Shown here one piece after another: positions 1 through 9,537 of a DNA stretch of 40,846 nt. This stretch comes from Succinatimonas hippei YIT 12066. Lineage in GTDB: Bacteria > Pseudomonadota > Gammaproteobacteria > Enterobacterales > Succinivibrionaceae. The stretch lies in assembly GCF_000188195.1 (NCBI RefSeq), contig NZ_GL831017.1, positions 30,354 through 71,199 of the forward strand. Reading direction: 5' to 3'. Both the position numbers and the translations under genes were made by a program. Positions within the stretch are counted from its first letter, which is position 1, and each line of letters opens with the position of its first letter. The notes under the pieces were generated by a model. The model did not search any database. It was not told where the DNA came from and worked only from the letters and a program-made list of their open reading frames with translations.

Positions 1-973
1 AAGATACGGTACCTTTGTTGATGCTCCATACCCTTAGTATTCTTACCTGAAGTCCGTTATTTAAAGTTACATCCATATCAAGAATGTCGTGAGGACGATA
101 GGCTCTTGTCAGCGGCTCCTTTAAATCTTTACCGATAAAATCAGTTAAGGTTTTGCCTTTAAGAAAGCAGGAGGTGATTTTCCCCGTCATATTGCATTTG
201 CCGCGCAGCATAAAATAAGAGCCGGCTTTATGCATGAGTTCAAGTAAAGCATAGCTGACATAGCCCGCGTCCATGATTTTAAGTACGGGATGTTTTTTAT
301 CTGCCGGAACAAAAGCTCTTTCATCGGCGCTTCCTGCAGTAAAGGTTACGGTTTTAAACATGCCGGAAACTAAAGAAAATACCGTCTGCATACCGATTTG
401 TGCATTCTCGGGGGTTTTTCTTACAAGTTTACCTGTTTCATCATAAGTATCTCTGAGCTCTTCACCCTTAGCGGCAGTACGAGCTCCCGGAAAAATAGCT
501 GCAAGTTTGTTATTTACATGCCAATAAGAGCCGTCAATCGCTTCGATATCATCAACGGCAAGACCGTGCTCTCGCAGGGTATTTAATAATAAGCTTCCCT
601 GTTTGGGTTTTACAAATTTTGCACTGAGTAAATCCGCATAGTGCTTGAGCAGCATACCCGTCAATTCCGTAACCGCCGGCCTTTTGATTTTATTGTGAAA
701 CGGTTTTACCTCCATACTCTGCCCTGAAAGGGCGGCATAGCGGGCACAAATTGAAGTTATGGTGAACTTGGCTTGCGAGCCTGCTTGCACAATGATTGCC
801 GTAATAAAACTGACGGGATTGAAACGGCTCTTTCTCTGCTTAAGACCTACTATTTTTGCCCAACGACCGATGAGTGAGGGAGATACGGCAGCAGAAAAAT
901 ACTTTTTTAAAGAACGTTCATTAATTTGAGCCTTGCAGTTACGGTCTTTTCCGATAGATAATAGACGTGGCAT
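1..973 (-). CDS. IS4-type DDE transposase, 3' part beyond window edge
   Basis: An open frame starts at the ATG at 973 and runs without a stop to the left edge (324 codons), so the C-terminal part is missing from the window. The translation begins MPRLLSIGKDRNCKAQINER. It contains IEAIDGSYW and IMDAGYVSY, which fit the first two Asp positions of the DDE catalytic triad of IS4-like transposases (DDE_Tnp_1). The catalytic Glu region would lie off the left edge. A GAGG ribosome binding site stands 6 bases before the ATG. The gene is collinear with the ATPase at 1219-2397 but separated by 245 bases of AT-rich DNA. The family call is from motifs; the exact IS name is unknown. Confidence 0.8.
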   Translation of the reverse strand, partial: MPRLLSIGKDRNCKAQINERSLKKYFSAAVSPSLIGRWAKIVGLKQRKSRFNPVSFITAIIVQAGSQAKFTITSICARYAALSGQSMEVKPFHNKIKRPAVTELTGMLLKHYADLLSAKFVKPKQGSLLLNTLREHGLAVDDIEAIDGSYWHVNNKLAAIFPGARTAAKGEELRDTYDETGKLVRKTPENAQIGMQTVFSLVSGMFKTVTFTAGSADERAFVPADKKHPVLKIMDAGYVSYALLELMHKAGSYFMLRGKCNMTGKITSCFLKGKTLTDFIGKDLKEPLTRAYRPHDILDMDVTLNNGLQVRILRVWSINKGTVS

Positions 974-1158
974 AGGAACCTCTGATTTTTATATTGCTTG
1001 ATTTAATTTTAGAGATTTCTATGCCTTCTTTTTGATCCTTTCTTAACAAATTTTTATCTTACAAACCAAGAATATATTTGCTTATTTACATAAATTTTAA
1101 CGATCCTTAAGATCATGGCTATGCATATTTTTTATAAAATGTTAAAAACATCAAAAAA

Positions 1159-1174
1159 TCATTATCAATAATGA
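1159..1174. repeat. Short palindrome between ATPase gene and transposase
   Basis: TCATTAT and ATAATGA face each other across two bases. This AT-rich inverted repeat lies about 45 bases past the ATPase stop codon. It could be a weak transcript end or part of the IS left flank. No T-run follows closely on the minus strand. I see no other gene or clear signal in the 974-1218 gap. Confidence 0.35.
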
Positions 1175-1218
1175 GCTTTATTGACTCTTATTTATATCTA
1201 TAAATTAAAGATTAATGG

Positions 1219-2397
1219 TTATATGATTTTATCATATAAGTCATTAATGTACGGAATGGCATCAAACTGGCCCTGTAAATAAGCCTTTTCAACATCAAGA
1301 CCGTCTTTTACATTCTTAAAATCATATAAAGAATATAAATCAGAAGATCCCTTGGCGTCTTTATTTACAAAATACACTTGATCCTTTCTGAACCTCTTAA
1401 GCAAATTGGTGTTATACGTCGTAAAAATCAGCTGAGCTGAATCACTGTCATTAAACAAACTTAAAATAAATTCAATTACTTTTGTGTGCAAACACTTGTC
1501 CAATCCGTCTATCAACAGCAACTTGCCTTCTTTAACTGCAGTAAAAACTATCGGCAATAGCTTAAACAAATCTTTAGTACCTGTTGTTGCTTCTTCACTG
1601 TCAAAATCAAAAGGAATTAACGGATTAGGCTTATGGAATGTAGTAATACATAAATTTTTTGATATCTGAGCATCTTTTTTAATTCTAAAATCGACAATAT
1701 CACAATCAACGTTCTTTAACAGCCTCAATATATCTTTCTTATTGTCCCTTAAACTTTCCTCGAAAATAATTGGCGAGAAATCGGTATAATCAGGAACTAT
1801 CTTATTTTTAAAAAATGAAAAAACCTTTTTGGCAATATCGCAATCCATCTGGCTTGCTCTTGAAATAAAGAGCGTTTTACGTGAAGAGCTCTCCGCTACG
1901 TCCAAAGGACGTTTAATCATCTTGCCAAATGAGTAAATATCTTTCTTATTTTTGCCCTTTGTTTCATCTCTGGTAAAAACCAAAGCTTTTTTGCCATGAG
2001 GATAAAAATACAAAGACTCAGTAAAAATTTCCGTCTTCGTTAACGAAAAAGAGTATTCGTATTCAATACCGTCAATTAAAAAGCGGATATCAAAGCAGCT
2101 TAATTTTTCACTATCTGCAAATTTAAACGGCTCAAAATTAAAAACAGTATTTTCATTATGATTATGCGAGTTTAGTATAAGCTTCAAACAGAATCGTATT
2201 ACTTTTATAATATTGCTCTTACCTGACGCATTAGCTCCGCAAATAACTACAGTTTTAAGTAATTTTTCATCTCCACACTCAAAAACATTATTTTTAAGCG
2301 CCAAAGCCTGCTTTCCCCTCAAATTCACAGCTTGCAAAGATAGCGTAATATCATTATCAATTGAGTAAAAATTACTTAAGCGTATATCTATTATCAT
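1219..2397 (-). CDS. AAA ATPase, AbiL/RloA-like (AAA_15/AAA_21 family)
   Basis: A 392-residue protein of the ABC-like/OLD-like ATPase group often found in abortive infection and restriction-linked operons. Walker A is GANASGKS at residues 54-61. The region EEATTGTKDLF near residue 270 fits the signature loop. The Walker B segment is LLLIDGLDKCLH at about 293-304, followed by TTYNTNLL at about 326-333 and a C-terminal GQFDAIPYI, all in the family order. Two usually conserved residues differ: Gly298 stands where a Glu normally follows the Walker B Asp (DELD type), and Tyr328 stands where TTH is usual. Both codons are one base from the expected ones. These ATPases are often followed by a TOPRIM-type RloB partner; here the downstream DNA holds only a short gap and then a transposase. 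It may be a decaying orphan or a variant. Nothing here proves a defence role. Confidence 0.75.
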   Translation of the reverse strand: MIIDIRLSNFYSIDNDITLSLQAVNLRGKQALALKNNVFECGDEKLLKTVVICGANASGKSNIIKVIRFCLKLILNSHNHNENTVFNFEPFKFADSEKLSCFDIRFLIDGIEYEYSFSLTKTEIFTESLYFYPHGKKALVFTRDETKGKNKKDIYSFGKMIKRPLDVAESSSRKTLFISRASQMDCDIAKKVFSFFKNKIVPDYTDFSPIIFEESLRDNKKDILRLLKNVDCDIVDFRIKKDAQISKNLCITTFHKPNPLIPFDFDSEEATTGTKDLFKLLPIVFTAVKEGKLLLIDGLDKCLHTKVIEFILSLFNDSDSAQLIFTTYNTNLLKRFRKDQVYFVNKDAKGSSDLYSLYDFKNVKDGLDVEKAYLQGQFDAIPYINDLYDKII

Positions 2398-2559
2398 GAA
2401 ATTATTTTAATTTTCTAATAGTAATTAGACTTGTATAAATAGAAATTAAAGCGAACTTTATCTAATAAAAGATTTAATACAACCACCTATCTTGATATCA
2501 CATGTAAATTAAGATTATAGCTACATAACAAAGCTTTATTAAAAATGTAAGTTTATATG

Positions 2560-2652
2560 CTATTTTTTACCAAGCAAATAAACATAATAAGCCATAAACC
2601 CTAAAAACATCCACATCATCAAAATAACAGCCCAAAAAGTAATATTTTCCAT
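2560..2652 (-). CDS. 30-residue single-span membrane microprotein
   Basis: The frame begins ATG at 2652 and ends TAG at 2560-2562. The product starts MENITFWAVILMMWMFLGFM and ends YYVYLLGKK, so it is almost entirely one hydrophobic helix with a lysine pair at the C-terminus. A strong Shine-Dalgarno (GGGGAG) stands 7 bases before the ATG. It lies 30 bases after the stop of the 69-residue membrane protein gene and is probably cotranscribed with it. I do not recognise the family; it does not resemble CydX, whose sequence I know. The call rests on the strong ribosome binding site, coherent composition and operon position. Confidence 0.55.
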   Translation of the reverse strand: MENITFWAVILMMWMFLGFMAYYVYLLGKK

Positions 2653-2682
2653 TTTAAAGCTCCCCAATACGAATTGTTTTAT

Positions 2683-2892
2683 TTAAAAATGCCTTCCCAT
2701 CAACATCAAAAGGCATGACAAAACCAAAGCCGCAAAATACACGCCGGCAATAAAATAACCGTATGACATGATTTTTCTACGTTTTACAGGATCTTTTACA
2801 ATCACATAGCCCCAGAAAGCACACACGCAGATACCGCCCATAGCGATATAAAACAACACATTGGTAACAAAACTAAAAAGAGACTGAGCCAT
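2683..2892 (-). CDS. 69-residue membrane protein, two predicted spans
   Basis: The protein starts MAQSLFSFVTNVLFYIAMGG. A first hydrophobic span covers about residues 8-30, a basic loop (KDPVKRRK) about residues 33-40, and a second span about residues 45-65. The basic loop between the spans suggests both ends face outward and the loop is cytoplasmic. A GGGAAAG ribosome binding site lies just before the ATG. It follows the large exported protein gene by 110 bases and precedes the 30-residue microprotein by 30 bases. I do not recognise the family and assign no function. Confidence 0.6.
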   Translation of the reverse strand: MAQSLFSFVTNVLFYIAMGGICVCAFWGYVIVKDPVKRRKIMSYGYFIAGVYFAALVLSCLLMLMGRHF

Positions 2893-3002
2893 TTACTTTC
2901 CCAAGATTTTAATAATTAAATTGTCTTTTTAAATTTTACAATGTACGGTTTTACCTTTCATCAAAACTTTAAATTGATCGCACTCTTAACTAAAAAACTT
3001 AA

Positions 3003-4868
3003 CTACTCCTGCACATCGCCGTCAAAACTGTCGAGCGATATGTCAGGAAGCTCTTCTTTATAGTAAGGAGCATTCAATACCGCGTTAGTCTGCATAATGG
3101 CGGCAACGCCCTTTACCATATAGGCTCGCCATGCCGGAATTTTATGCACAGCTACAAGTGATTTTAAATATTTATCAAGCTCTTCATAATAAATCTGCCA
3201 TTTATCATTTAAAGCTTTAAGCGCCAAAGCGTCATCTTTCGATACCGCGTCAATTGCGGCCAAACGATTATTAAGCTCTAACTGATAGGTGTTATAGAGA
3301 CTGCGCTCTTCAAACGAGCAAATATCCTGATCGCGGCTTGAGATACAGTCGCGAAGCAAAAAGTAATCGCCGAAACCGTAAATTTTATAGGCCGAAAGCA
3401 TCGGCAAGCTCAAGCCCGTAAGCAGGTGCTCGCCGGCAGCGTCATCTGCACTTTCCGAGTAAAATATGGATTTTTTCCAGTCCTTAGCGTAATCATCCCA
3501 TTTTTCTCGTAACGAATAATACTCATCATTGATTAAATCGCTTTGCTTTAAAGTTTGCCGTATCGCATCCACACACTCATGCGAAGCATAGAAAAATTCA
3601 TCACCGCGTACGCCGTCAAAGTACGCACATTTTTTCTCAAGCGCATCATCCGTACTGTACTTATGATCCGTGCCCTGAACAAACATTTGATCTTGCTTTA
3701 ATTCAATCGGCTGCGGCTTGCCGGCAAGTATCCACAATCTTAACAGCATGCAGCGATATAACAGCGGACGCAGCGCCTGCGCTTCTTTAATTAAAGGTAA
3801 AGACATGCTTAAATCGCGATAAAAAATACGCCAGTCGGATATAGCCTTTTCAATAAGCTTATCTGCTTCATCATCGCTGTTGCGCAGTAATACCGACATA
3901 TATTTAAGGCTCTCAACATCATATCGTGAGTCCGTGTTATACAAAAGCGTTGTCGGATCTTCTTCAAGATCCAAAACCGCAAAGTAGCTTGCAGGGTAAT
4001 CGGTAAGCTTGCGCGATCCTAATATTGAGTAAAGCGCCAAATACCAATCATAATCATCAACTTCAGAAGCAATCTCAGTCTCTATGTCAGGATGCTGCGG
4101 ATCCTGTTTTGTTTTTAAAACGCTTAAAGCTTCGTTCCAGGTATTGCGGTATTTAGCGTATGAAGAATCCTTACCGTGAAAGAGCTTGTCTAAAAACGAC
4201 AACGGCTCAAAACCGATAGCCGCAAAACGTAAATCAAGCGCCTGCTTGCACTTGTCATTTAAATTAAAACTATAGGCTTTATTACTGCCGCGCGTACAAA
4301 TTTCATCAAGCTCGCTTACCGAATCATCAATAAAACCGCTTCTGGGCCACAAAATTGCGGACACCAGCGGCGACTCGCATTTAAAATCTTCATTGACGCA
4401 AAGATATCCGCACTCTGCTGCAATCTGCTTAATCGTGACATCCGCCCCGTATACCGGAATATTTAAAACCTGCGCGATACCTAAAAAGTCGGCATCATCC
4501 TTTTCAAACTCAATGGATAAGTCAGGCGCATCCGGCAAATTCACAAACACGGACGGATCGAGCTGAAAATCAAGAGTATTGCCGTTTAACTCGGCATAAG
4601 CCTGTGTAGTATCACCTGCTGACGATACTTTTACTTTAAAAAAGGCTGAGTAATCTAAAGATTCGGGGAAAATTAAGGAAAAACGATAGTTTATCGGCTC
4701 GTTTCTGGCGCAAAGCACAATCTGCAGCTGAATTTTCTCCGGAGTGTTGACGAAGGCGGCTATTTCCGAAGTGCCGTCATCATAGTCGATTCTGCCCGCT
4801 TCCCATGACTCGGCTGACTCCGCTATAGGAGCTATCACCATGAAAAGAAACAGAAAAATTAAGTTCAT
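3003..4868 (-). CDS. Exported protein of unknown function, 621 residues
   Basis: The N-terminus has a typical signal peptide (MNLIFLFLFMVIAPIAESA followed by ESWEAG) with a likely cleavage after an A-x-A-like site near residue 19. The first about 160 mature residues look beta-rich. A cysteine cluster follows (CGYLC...C near residues 150-165). The remainder is mainly helical and acidic, with many Trp/Tyr. The stretch CSFEERSLYNTYQLELNNRL and the following W-x-Y-Y segment vaguely recall LprI-type Cys-containing domains, but I cannot support that as a family call. It should sit in the periplasm, or outside the cell. It lies upstream of two small membrane proteins on the same strand. Confidence 0.6.
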   Translation of the reverse strand: MNLIFLFLFMVIAPIAESAESWEAGRIDYDDGTSEIAAFVNTPEKIQLQIVLCARNEPINYRFSLIFPESLDYSAFFKVKVSSAGDTTQAYAELNGNTLDFQLDPSVFVNLPDAPDLSIEFEKDDADFLGIAQVLNIPVYGADVTIKQIAAECGYLCVNEDFKCESPLVSAILWPRSGFIDDSVSELDEICTRGSNKAYSFNLNDKCKQALDLRFAAIGFEPLSFLDKLFHGKDSSYAKYRNTWNEALSVLKTKQDPQHPDIETEIASEVDDYDWYLALYSILGSRKLTDYPASYFAVLDLEEDPTTLLYNTDSRYDVESLKYMSVLLRNSDDEADKLIEKAISDWRIFYRDLSMSLPLIKEAQALRPLLYRCMLLRLWILAGKPQPIELKQDQMFVQGTDHKYSTDDALEKKCAYFDGVRGDEFFYASHECVDAIRQTLKQSDLINDEYYSLREKWDDYAKDWKKSIFYSESADDAAGEHLLTGLSLPMLSAYKIYGFGDYFLLRDCISSRDQDICSFEERSLYNTYQLELNNRLAAIDAVSKDDALALKALNDKWQIYYEELDKYLKSLVAVHKIPAWRAYMVKGVAAIMQTNAVLNAPYYKEELPDISLDSFDGDVQE

Positions 4869-4949
4869 AAATTAAAAATAATCCAAAATTTTTGTCCCCA
4901 TATATTAATGCTTTTTTTTACTTTTGCTTAAATAAAATTAAATTTACTC

Positions 4950-4985
4950 TAAAAAAGATCGCAAAAGCCGGCACTAGGCCGGCTT
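4950..4985 (-). terminator. Rho-independent terminator of the nqr operon
   Basis: An 8-bp GC-rich stem (AAGCCGGC at 4965-4972, GCCGGCTT at 4978-4985) with a 5-base loop lies about 24 bases after the nqrF stop. On the minus strand it is followed by TTTGCGATCTTTTTT. This closes the nqr transcript before the exported protein gene at 4868. Confidence 0.85.
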
Positions 4986-5008
4986 CTGTCTTAAACCTCA
5001 GCTTTTTA

Positions 5009-6238
5009 TTAACCGCCGAAGTTATCAAAGAGGATGTTTTCGTCTTCAACACCCAAAGAGTGGAGCATATCCACAGCAGACTTGGTCATCATCGGAGGAC
5101 CGCACATGTAGAACTCGCAATCTTCAGGATTCTTATGATTCTTAAGATACTGTTCATACAAGACGTTGGCGATGAAGCCGGTCAAACCGGTCCAATGATC
5201 TTCAGGAAGAGGATCTGACAAAGCCAAGTGCCAAGTGAAGTTAGGATGCTCTTTGGCAAGCTGATTGAACTCGTCAACATAGAAAGCTTCTCTTAAGGAA
5301 CGGGCACCGTACCAGAAAGAGATGCGACGCTTGCTGTTCAAACGCTTCAACTGATCGAAGATGTGTGAACGCATCGGAGCCATACCGGCACCGCCGCCGA
5401 TGAATACCATTTCATTGTCGGTTTCACGAGCAAAGAACTCGCCGAACGGACCTGAAATAGTAACCTTATCACCAGGCTTCAAGCTCCAAATATAGGAGGA
5501 CATGATCCCCGGAGGAATTTCCTTAAGCTGGCGAAGCGGAGGAGTTGCGATACGGACGTTGAGCATAATAAGACCTTTCTCACCGGGATAGTTGGCCATA
5601 GAGTATGCACGAATAGTCGGCTCGTCAACTTTTGACACCAGATCAAACAGATGGAAATGCTCCCAGTCCTTACGATACTCTGCTGGGATATCAAAATCCT
5701 TGTAGTGAACGGTATGGGCAGGGGCTTCAATCTGAATATAGCCGCCGGCACGGAACGGAACTTCTTCGCCTTCAGGGATACGCAGACGCAGCTCTTTAAT
5801 GAAGGTTGCTACGTTATCATTGGAGATAACGGTGCATTCCCATTTCTTAACGCCGAATACCTCGGCAGGCAACTCGATTTCGCAATCGTTCTTGACGGTT
5901 ACCTGGCAGGCAAGACGCCAGCCTTCACGGATCTGACGCTTGGTGAAGTGAGAATACTCAATCGGCAGAACGTCACCGCCGCCTTTTACGACTTTTACCT
6001 TGCACTGACCGCAAGCACCGCGGCCGCCGCAAGCTGAGGAAACGAACACGCCCTTATCGGACAAATCGTTTAACAGCTTGTTGCCGGCAGGGCAGGTCAA
6101 AGCGAGATTAGGATCGCCGTTGACGCCGATGGTTACGTCACCTTCCTGCACCAAAAAGCGCTTGGCAACGAGAATCAAACCAACCAGCACTGCAATGATG
6201 ACAACGAACATCACAACGCCGGACATAATTGTAAACAT
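5009..6238 (-). CDS. nqrF: Na+-translocating NADH:quinone reductase subunit F
   Basis: NqrF is the NADH-oxidising entry subunit of Na+-NQR. It passes electrons through FAD to a [2Fe-2S] centre at the cytoplasmic face of the membrane. The 409-residue protein has an N-terminal membrane anchor (about residues 5-25). The ferredoxin-type cluster ligands are Cys70, Cys76, Cys79 and Cys111 ([11 protein letters not shown]...LAC). The flavin-binding motif is [13 protein letters not shown], and the NAD(P)H-binding segment is [14 protein letters not shown]. The C-terminus FDNFGG is typical. It is the last gene of nqrABCDEF and starts 9 bases after nqrE. Confidence 0.97.
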   Translation of the reverse strand: MFTIMSGVVMFVVIIAVLVGLILVAKRFLVQEGDVTIGVNGDPNLALTCPAGNKLLNDLSDKGVFVSSACGGRGACGQCKVKVVKGGGDVLPIEYSHFTKRQIREGWRLACQVTVKNDCEIELPAEVFGVKKWECTVISNDNVATFIKELRLRIPEGEEVPFRAGGYIQIEAPAHTVHYKDFDIPAEYRKDWEHFHLFDLVSKVDEPTIRAYSMANYPGEKGLIMLNVRIATPPLRQLKEIPPGIMSSYIWSLKPGDKVTISGPFGEFFARETDNEMVFIGGGAGMAPMRSHIFDQLKRLNSKRRISFWYGARSLREAFYVDEFNQLAKEHPNFTWHLALSDPLPEDHWTGLTGFIANVLYEQYLKNHKNPEDCEFYMCGPPMMTKSAVDMLHSLGVEDENILFDNFGG

Positions 6239-6247
6239 GTTTCCTCC

Positions 6248-6847
6248 TTAGAGCTGAATGCCTGAGAAGGACATGAAGCCTAAGGCCATCAGTCCTGCAG
6301 TTATGAAAGTCAGGCCGATGCCGCGCAGACCTGCCGGTGCATCGGAGTACTTTAATTTCTCACGAATAGCGGCAAGCAATACGATGGCTAATGCCCAAGA
6401 AAGACCTGAACCTAAACCGTAGACGACGGATTCGGCGAAGGTATACTCACGGAGAACCATGAAGGATACGCCGGCGAAGATAACGCAGTTTACGGTGATA
6501 AGCGGCAAGAAAATACCTAAAGCGCTATAGAGGCTCGGTACGAACTTATCAAGGAACATTTCCAGGATTTGTACCAAAGCGGCAATAACGCCGATCCAGG
6601 TAATGAAGCTCAGGAACGAGAGGTCAAGTCCCGGGATCAAGGCATCCGGCTTTAAGATGTAGGTATTGATGAGGTTATTTACCGGAACGGCCAGAACCTG
6701 CACCATAACTACGGCAAGGCCCAAACCTGCGGAAGTGGTTACTTTCTTTGATACGGCAAGGAAAGTACACATACCGAGGAAGAAGGACAAAGCCATGTTC
6801 TCAATGAAGATACTTCTTACAAAGAGGGAAAGATAATGCTCTAACAT
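6248..6847 (-). CDS. nqrE: Na+-NQR subunit E
   Basis: A 199-residue integral membrane subunit with about six helices, related to NqrD and RnfA. It forms part of the membrane core that couples electron flow to Na+ transport. The cysteines in GMCTFLAVS and VNCVIFAGV occupy the positions known to bind the intramembrane iron centre together with NqrD. The start overlaps the nqrD stop by one base (TAATG), and an AGGAGG site stands just upstream, indicating translational coupling. Confidence 0.97.
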   Translation of the reverse strand: MLEHYLSLFVRSIFIENMALSFFLGMCTFLAVSKKVTTSAGLGLAVVMVQVLAVPVNNLINTYILKPDALIPGLDLSFLSFITWIGVIAALVQILEMFLDKFVPSLYSALGIFLPLITVNCVIFAGVSFMVLREYTFAESVVYGLGSGLSWALAIVLLAAIREKLKYSDAPAGLRGIGLTFITAGLMALGFMSFSGIQL

Positions 6848-7509
6848 TAGTAATCCTCCTTATGAGTATCGTATTCAGCCGGCTCGATTAATTCCTTACG
6901 ATAGCTCTTGACGGCCCAAATCAAAATGCCGACGAAGAAGAATCCGCAAGGAGGCATTACGAGGAGACCGCACGGAACATACCAGCCGCCGTTGTTGACG
7001 GTTTCCATGATGGTAAAACCGAACCAGGATCCGGAACCGAAGATTTCACGGAAGGTTGCGATAATGCAGAGCACCACCATGTATCCAAGTCCGTTGCCCA
7101 AGCCGTCAAAGAATGACTGGACGGGCGGATATTTCAAAGCAAAGCCTTCGGTACGACCCATAACGATACAGTTAGTGATGATCAAACCGACGTATACGGA
7201 CAACTGCTTTGACAGATCGTAAGCAAAGGCTTTTAAGATCTGGTCAACCATAATTACCAAGGAAGCGATAATAGTCATCTGAGCGATGATACGCACACTG
7301 CTTGGAATGTAATTACGAGTAAGGGATACCGCATAATTTGACAATGCGGTAACCGCCGTTACGGAAATACCCATAACGAACGCTGTTTTCATACTTGAGG
7401 TAACAGCAAGAGTGGAGCAGATACCCAGAATCTGAATCATCACCGGGTTATTGGTGATAAGAGGCTCTAGGAAAGCTTCTCTCCAAGTAGGGACCTTTAC
7501 ATCACTCAT
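6847..7509 (-). CDS. nqrD: Na+-NQR subunit D
   Basis: A 220-residue membrane subunit, the pair of NqrE, with about six helices. Conserved half-membrane Cys motifs are visible ([11 protein letters not shown] and [10 protein letters not shown]), the partner ligands of the membrane iron site. Its ATG overlaps the nqrC stop in an ATGA junction. The C-terminal tail is hydrophilic ([12 protein letters not shown]). Confidence 0.97.
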   Translation of the reverse strand: MSDVKVPTWREAFLEPLITNNPVMIQILGICSTLAVTSSMKTAFVMGISVTAVTALSNYAVSLTRNYIPSSVRIIAQMTIIASLVIMVDQILKAFAYDLSKQLSVYVGLIITNCIVMGRTEGFALKYPPVQSFFDGLGNGLGYMVVLCIIATFREIFGSGSWFGFTIMETVNNGGWYVPCGLLVMPPCGFFFVGILIWAVKSYRKELIEPAEYDTHKEDY

Positions 7510-8294
7510 TTAAGGATCTCCCCCTTGCGAAGGTTGTCAAGAAACGGCTTATAAGCATCGCCGAACCAATAATGAACGGCATTGTTAACGCCATTTGAAG
7601 TCAAAGTAGCACCGGACAATGCGTCAACGTCAAAGTCCTTGCGCGGACCTTCACGGTCCGGTACTTTGGTAATGTTCAAAGCGTACTCACCGTCGGCATT
7701 TTCAAGCTTTTTGCCCTGCCAAATTGCCTGCCAGCGCGGATTGTCAATTTCACCGCCCAGGCCCGGAGTTTCACCGTGGCTGTAGAAAACTATGCCTTCA
7801 ACGGTGTTGGCATCAGTGGACAAGGCCAAATAGCCGTATGCGGTACTCCACAATGCCTGACCGTAGAACGGGAGGATGATGCGGGTCGGGGTACCGTTAT
7901 CGTCTTTTGCGATGTATATAGGCATCAACTTGGAACGTGAACGGATTTTGGCTAAATCTTTATCAGCCGGAATGGCTTCGGAAGCACCTGCCTGTTTTGC
8001 GGCAGAAGCAAAATTGTAGCCGTCGGCCTGAGCCTGCATTTCAGGAACGAGATTTCCTGAAGCGACATCAAGCATTCTGGCTTCAATGTGCTTAGCGTAA
8101 GTGTCGGCAACGGTGGTTTCCACGTCATAGCCGGAAACTTTCAAAATGTTGACCTGGCGGTCATTGGCAATAGCAGCCTGCTGGAACGGTCCTAAAGCAA
8201 CTACCGCACTTGATACCAAGACGGAGCAGACCAAGCAGAATGCAATGATGATGACGAAAGTTCCGACAGCAGAATCTTTATTCAGCTTAAGCAC
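7506..8294 (-). CDS. nqrC: Na+-NQR subunit C, covalent-FMN protein
   Basis: A 262-residue subunit with one N-terminal membrane anchor (about residues 10-33) and a periplasmic FMN domain. The flavinylation motif DALSGAT places the FMN-carrying threonine at about Thr230; the flavin transferase ApbE is known to attach FMN at this motif. The start overlaps the nqrB end by 8 bases. No apbE is in the window, so it must be encoded elsewhere. Confidence 0.97.
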   Translation of the reverse strand: MLKLNKDSAVGTFVIIIAFCLVCSVLVSSAVVALGPFQQAAIANDRQVNILKVSGYDVETTVADTYAKHIEARMLDVASGNLVPEMQAQADGYNFASAAKQAGASEAIPADKDLAKIRSRSKLMPIYIAKDDNGTPTRIILPFYGQALWSTAYGYLALSTDANTVEGIVFYSHGETPGLGGEIDNPRWQAIWQGKKLENADGEYALNITKVPDREGPRKDFDVDALSGATLTSNGVNNAVHYWFGDAYKPFLDNLRKGEILK

Positions 8295-9534
8295 GGCTAA
8301 CTCTCCTCTTCTTAATATTGCGCAAAGTTGCTAAGTAGTCAAACAACGGAGCGCAGCAGTTGGCGAACAAGATGGCAAGCATCATGCCTTCCGGATATGC
8401 CGGGTTAACGACACGAATCAAAATTACCATCACGCCGATCAGAATACCGAAAGCCCATTTACCGCTGTTGGTAAAGGAGCTGGATACCGGATCGGTAGCC
8501 ATGAAGACCAAGCCGAAGGCGAAACCGCCCAAAACGAGGTGCCACATGAAGTTCATGGAGAACATCGGGTTGGTGTCGGAGCCGATGGCGTTAAATAAAG
8601 TGGAGCACAGGAAAGCACCGATAAGGACGCCGAGCATAATGCGGGCTGAAGCAATACCGGTAACCAAAATGATTACAGCACCGACCAAAATCATTAAGGT
8701 TGAACCTTCACCGATACAGCCGGGGATGTTGCCCAGGAAAGCATCAAACCAGGTGATCTGCTCACCGGCAAAGTTGACCAAAGCGTCAACGCCGCCTGCC
8801 TGCCACTGTGCAAGAGGGGTAGCACCTGAGAAGCCGTCAACCGGAACCCAGCAGTTGGTACCTGAAATGCTTGCAGGATATGCAAAGAACAAAAAGGCAC
8901 GGCCTGCCAAAGCAGGGTTCATGAAGTTGCGTCCGGTACCGCCGAAGAGTTCCTTGGCAATGACAACACCGAAGGAAATACCTAAAGCGGCCTGCCACAA
9001 AGGAAGTGACGGAGGAACGATGAGGGCGAACAAGATGGAGGTTACGAAGAAGCCTTCGTTAACTTCGTGCTTGCGGACGATGCAGAACAAAACTTCCCAG
9101 AAACCGCCGACGGCGAAGACGACGATATAAATCGGGAGGAAGTGAACTGCGCCGATAAGCATCTTGCTGTAGAATCCGGCATCAGCTCCGAGCGTACCGC
9201 CTAACATCTGCACTAAAGCATAATGATAGTCGTTGCTGAAGAGTCTGTATGATGCGGAAACGATATCTTCGGCATTAGGCAATGATGCAATGGCACCTAC
9301 AGTCTGATTGCCGACGTTATACCAGCCCCATAACATGGCCGGGAGAACGGCAAACCATACGATGATCATGATGCGCTTCAAATCAACGAAGTCGCGAACA
9401 TGAGTTGATCCGGTGGTTACCTTACCCGGAGTAAATAAGAATGTGAAAGTGCCTTCGTAGAGAGGATACAGCTTCTCAAGGACGCCACCCTTCTCAAACA
9501 TAAGCGCAAATTTTTTCATTATCTCTAACAACAC
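8287..9534 (-). CDS. nqrB: Na+-NQR subunit B, Na+ channel subunit with covalent FMN
   Basis: A 415-residue polytopic subunit that forms the Na+ path and binds FMN and riboflavin. The motif [12 protein letters not shown] places the FMN-linked threonine at about Thr239. Conserved blocks such as [21 protein letters not shown] are present. Length matches the family (about 410). It starts 3 bases after nqrA ends, at an ATG at 9534. Confidence 0.97.
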   Translation of the reverse strand: MLLEIMKKFALMFEKGGVLEKLYPLYEGTFTFLFTPGKVTTGSTHVRDFVDLKRIMIIVWFAVLPAMLWGWYNVGNQTVGAIASLPNAEDIVSASYRLFSNDYHYALVQMLGGTLGADAGFYSKMLIGAVHFLPIYIVVFAVGGFWEVLFCIVRKHEVNEGFFVTSILFALIVPPSLPLWQAALGISFGVVIAKELFGGTGRNFMNPALAGRAFLFFAYPASISGTNCWVPVDGFSGATPLAQWQAGGVDALVNFAGEQITWFDAFLGNIPGCIGEGSTLMILVGAVIILVTGIASARIMLGVLIGAFLCSTLFNAIGSDTNPMFSMNFMWHLVLGGFAFGLVFMATDPVSSSFTNSGKWAFGILIGVMVILIRVVNPAYPEGMMLAILFANCCAPLFDYLATLRNIKKRRVSRA

Positions 9535-9537
9535 GGC

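Noticed and set aside
8360-9130. Long plus-strand open frame (256 codons)
   Set aside because: Lies antisense within nqrB and has a low-complexity Lys/Pro/Thr-rich product typical of a shadow frame.
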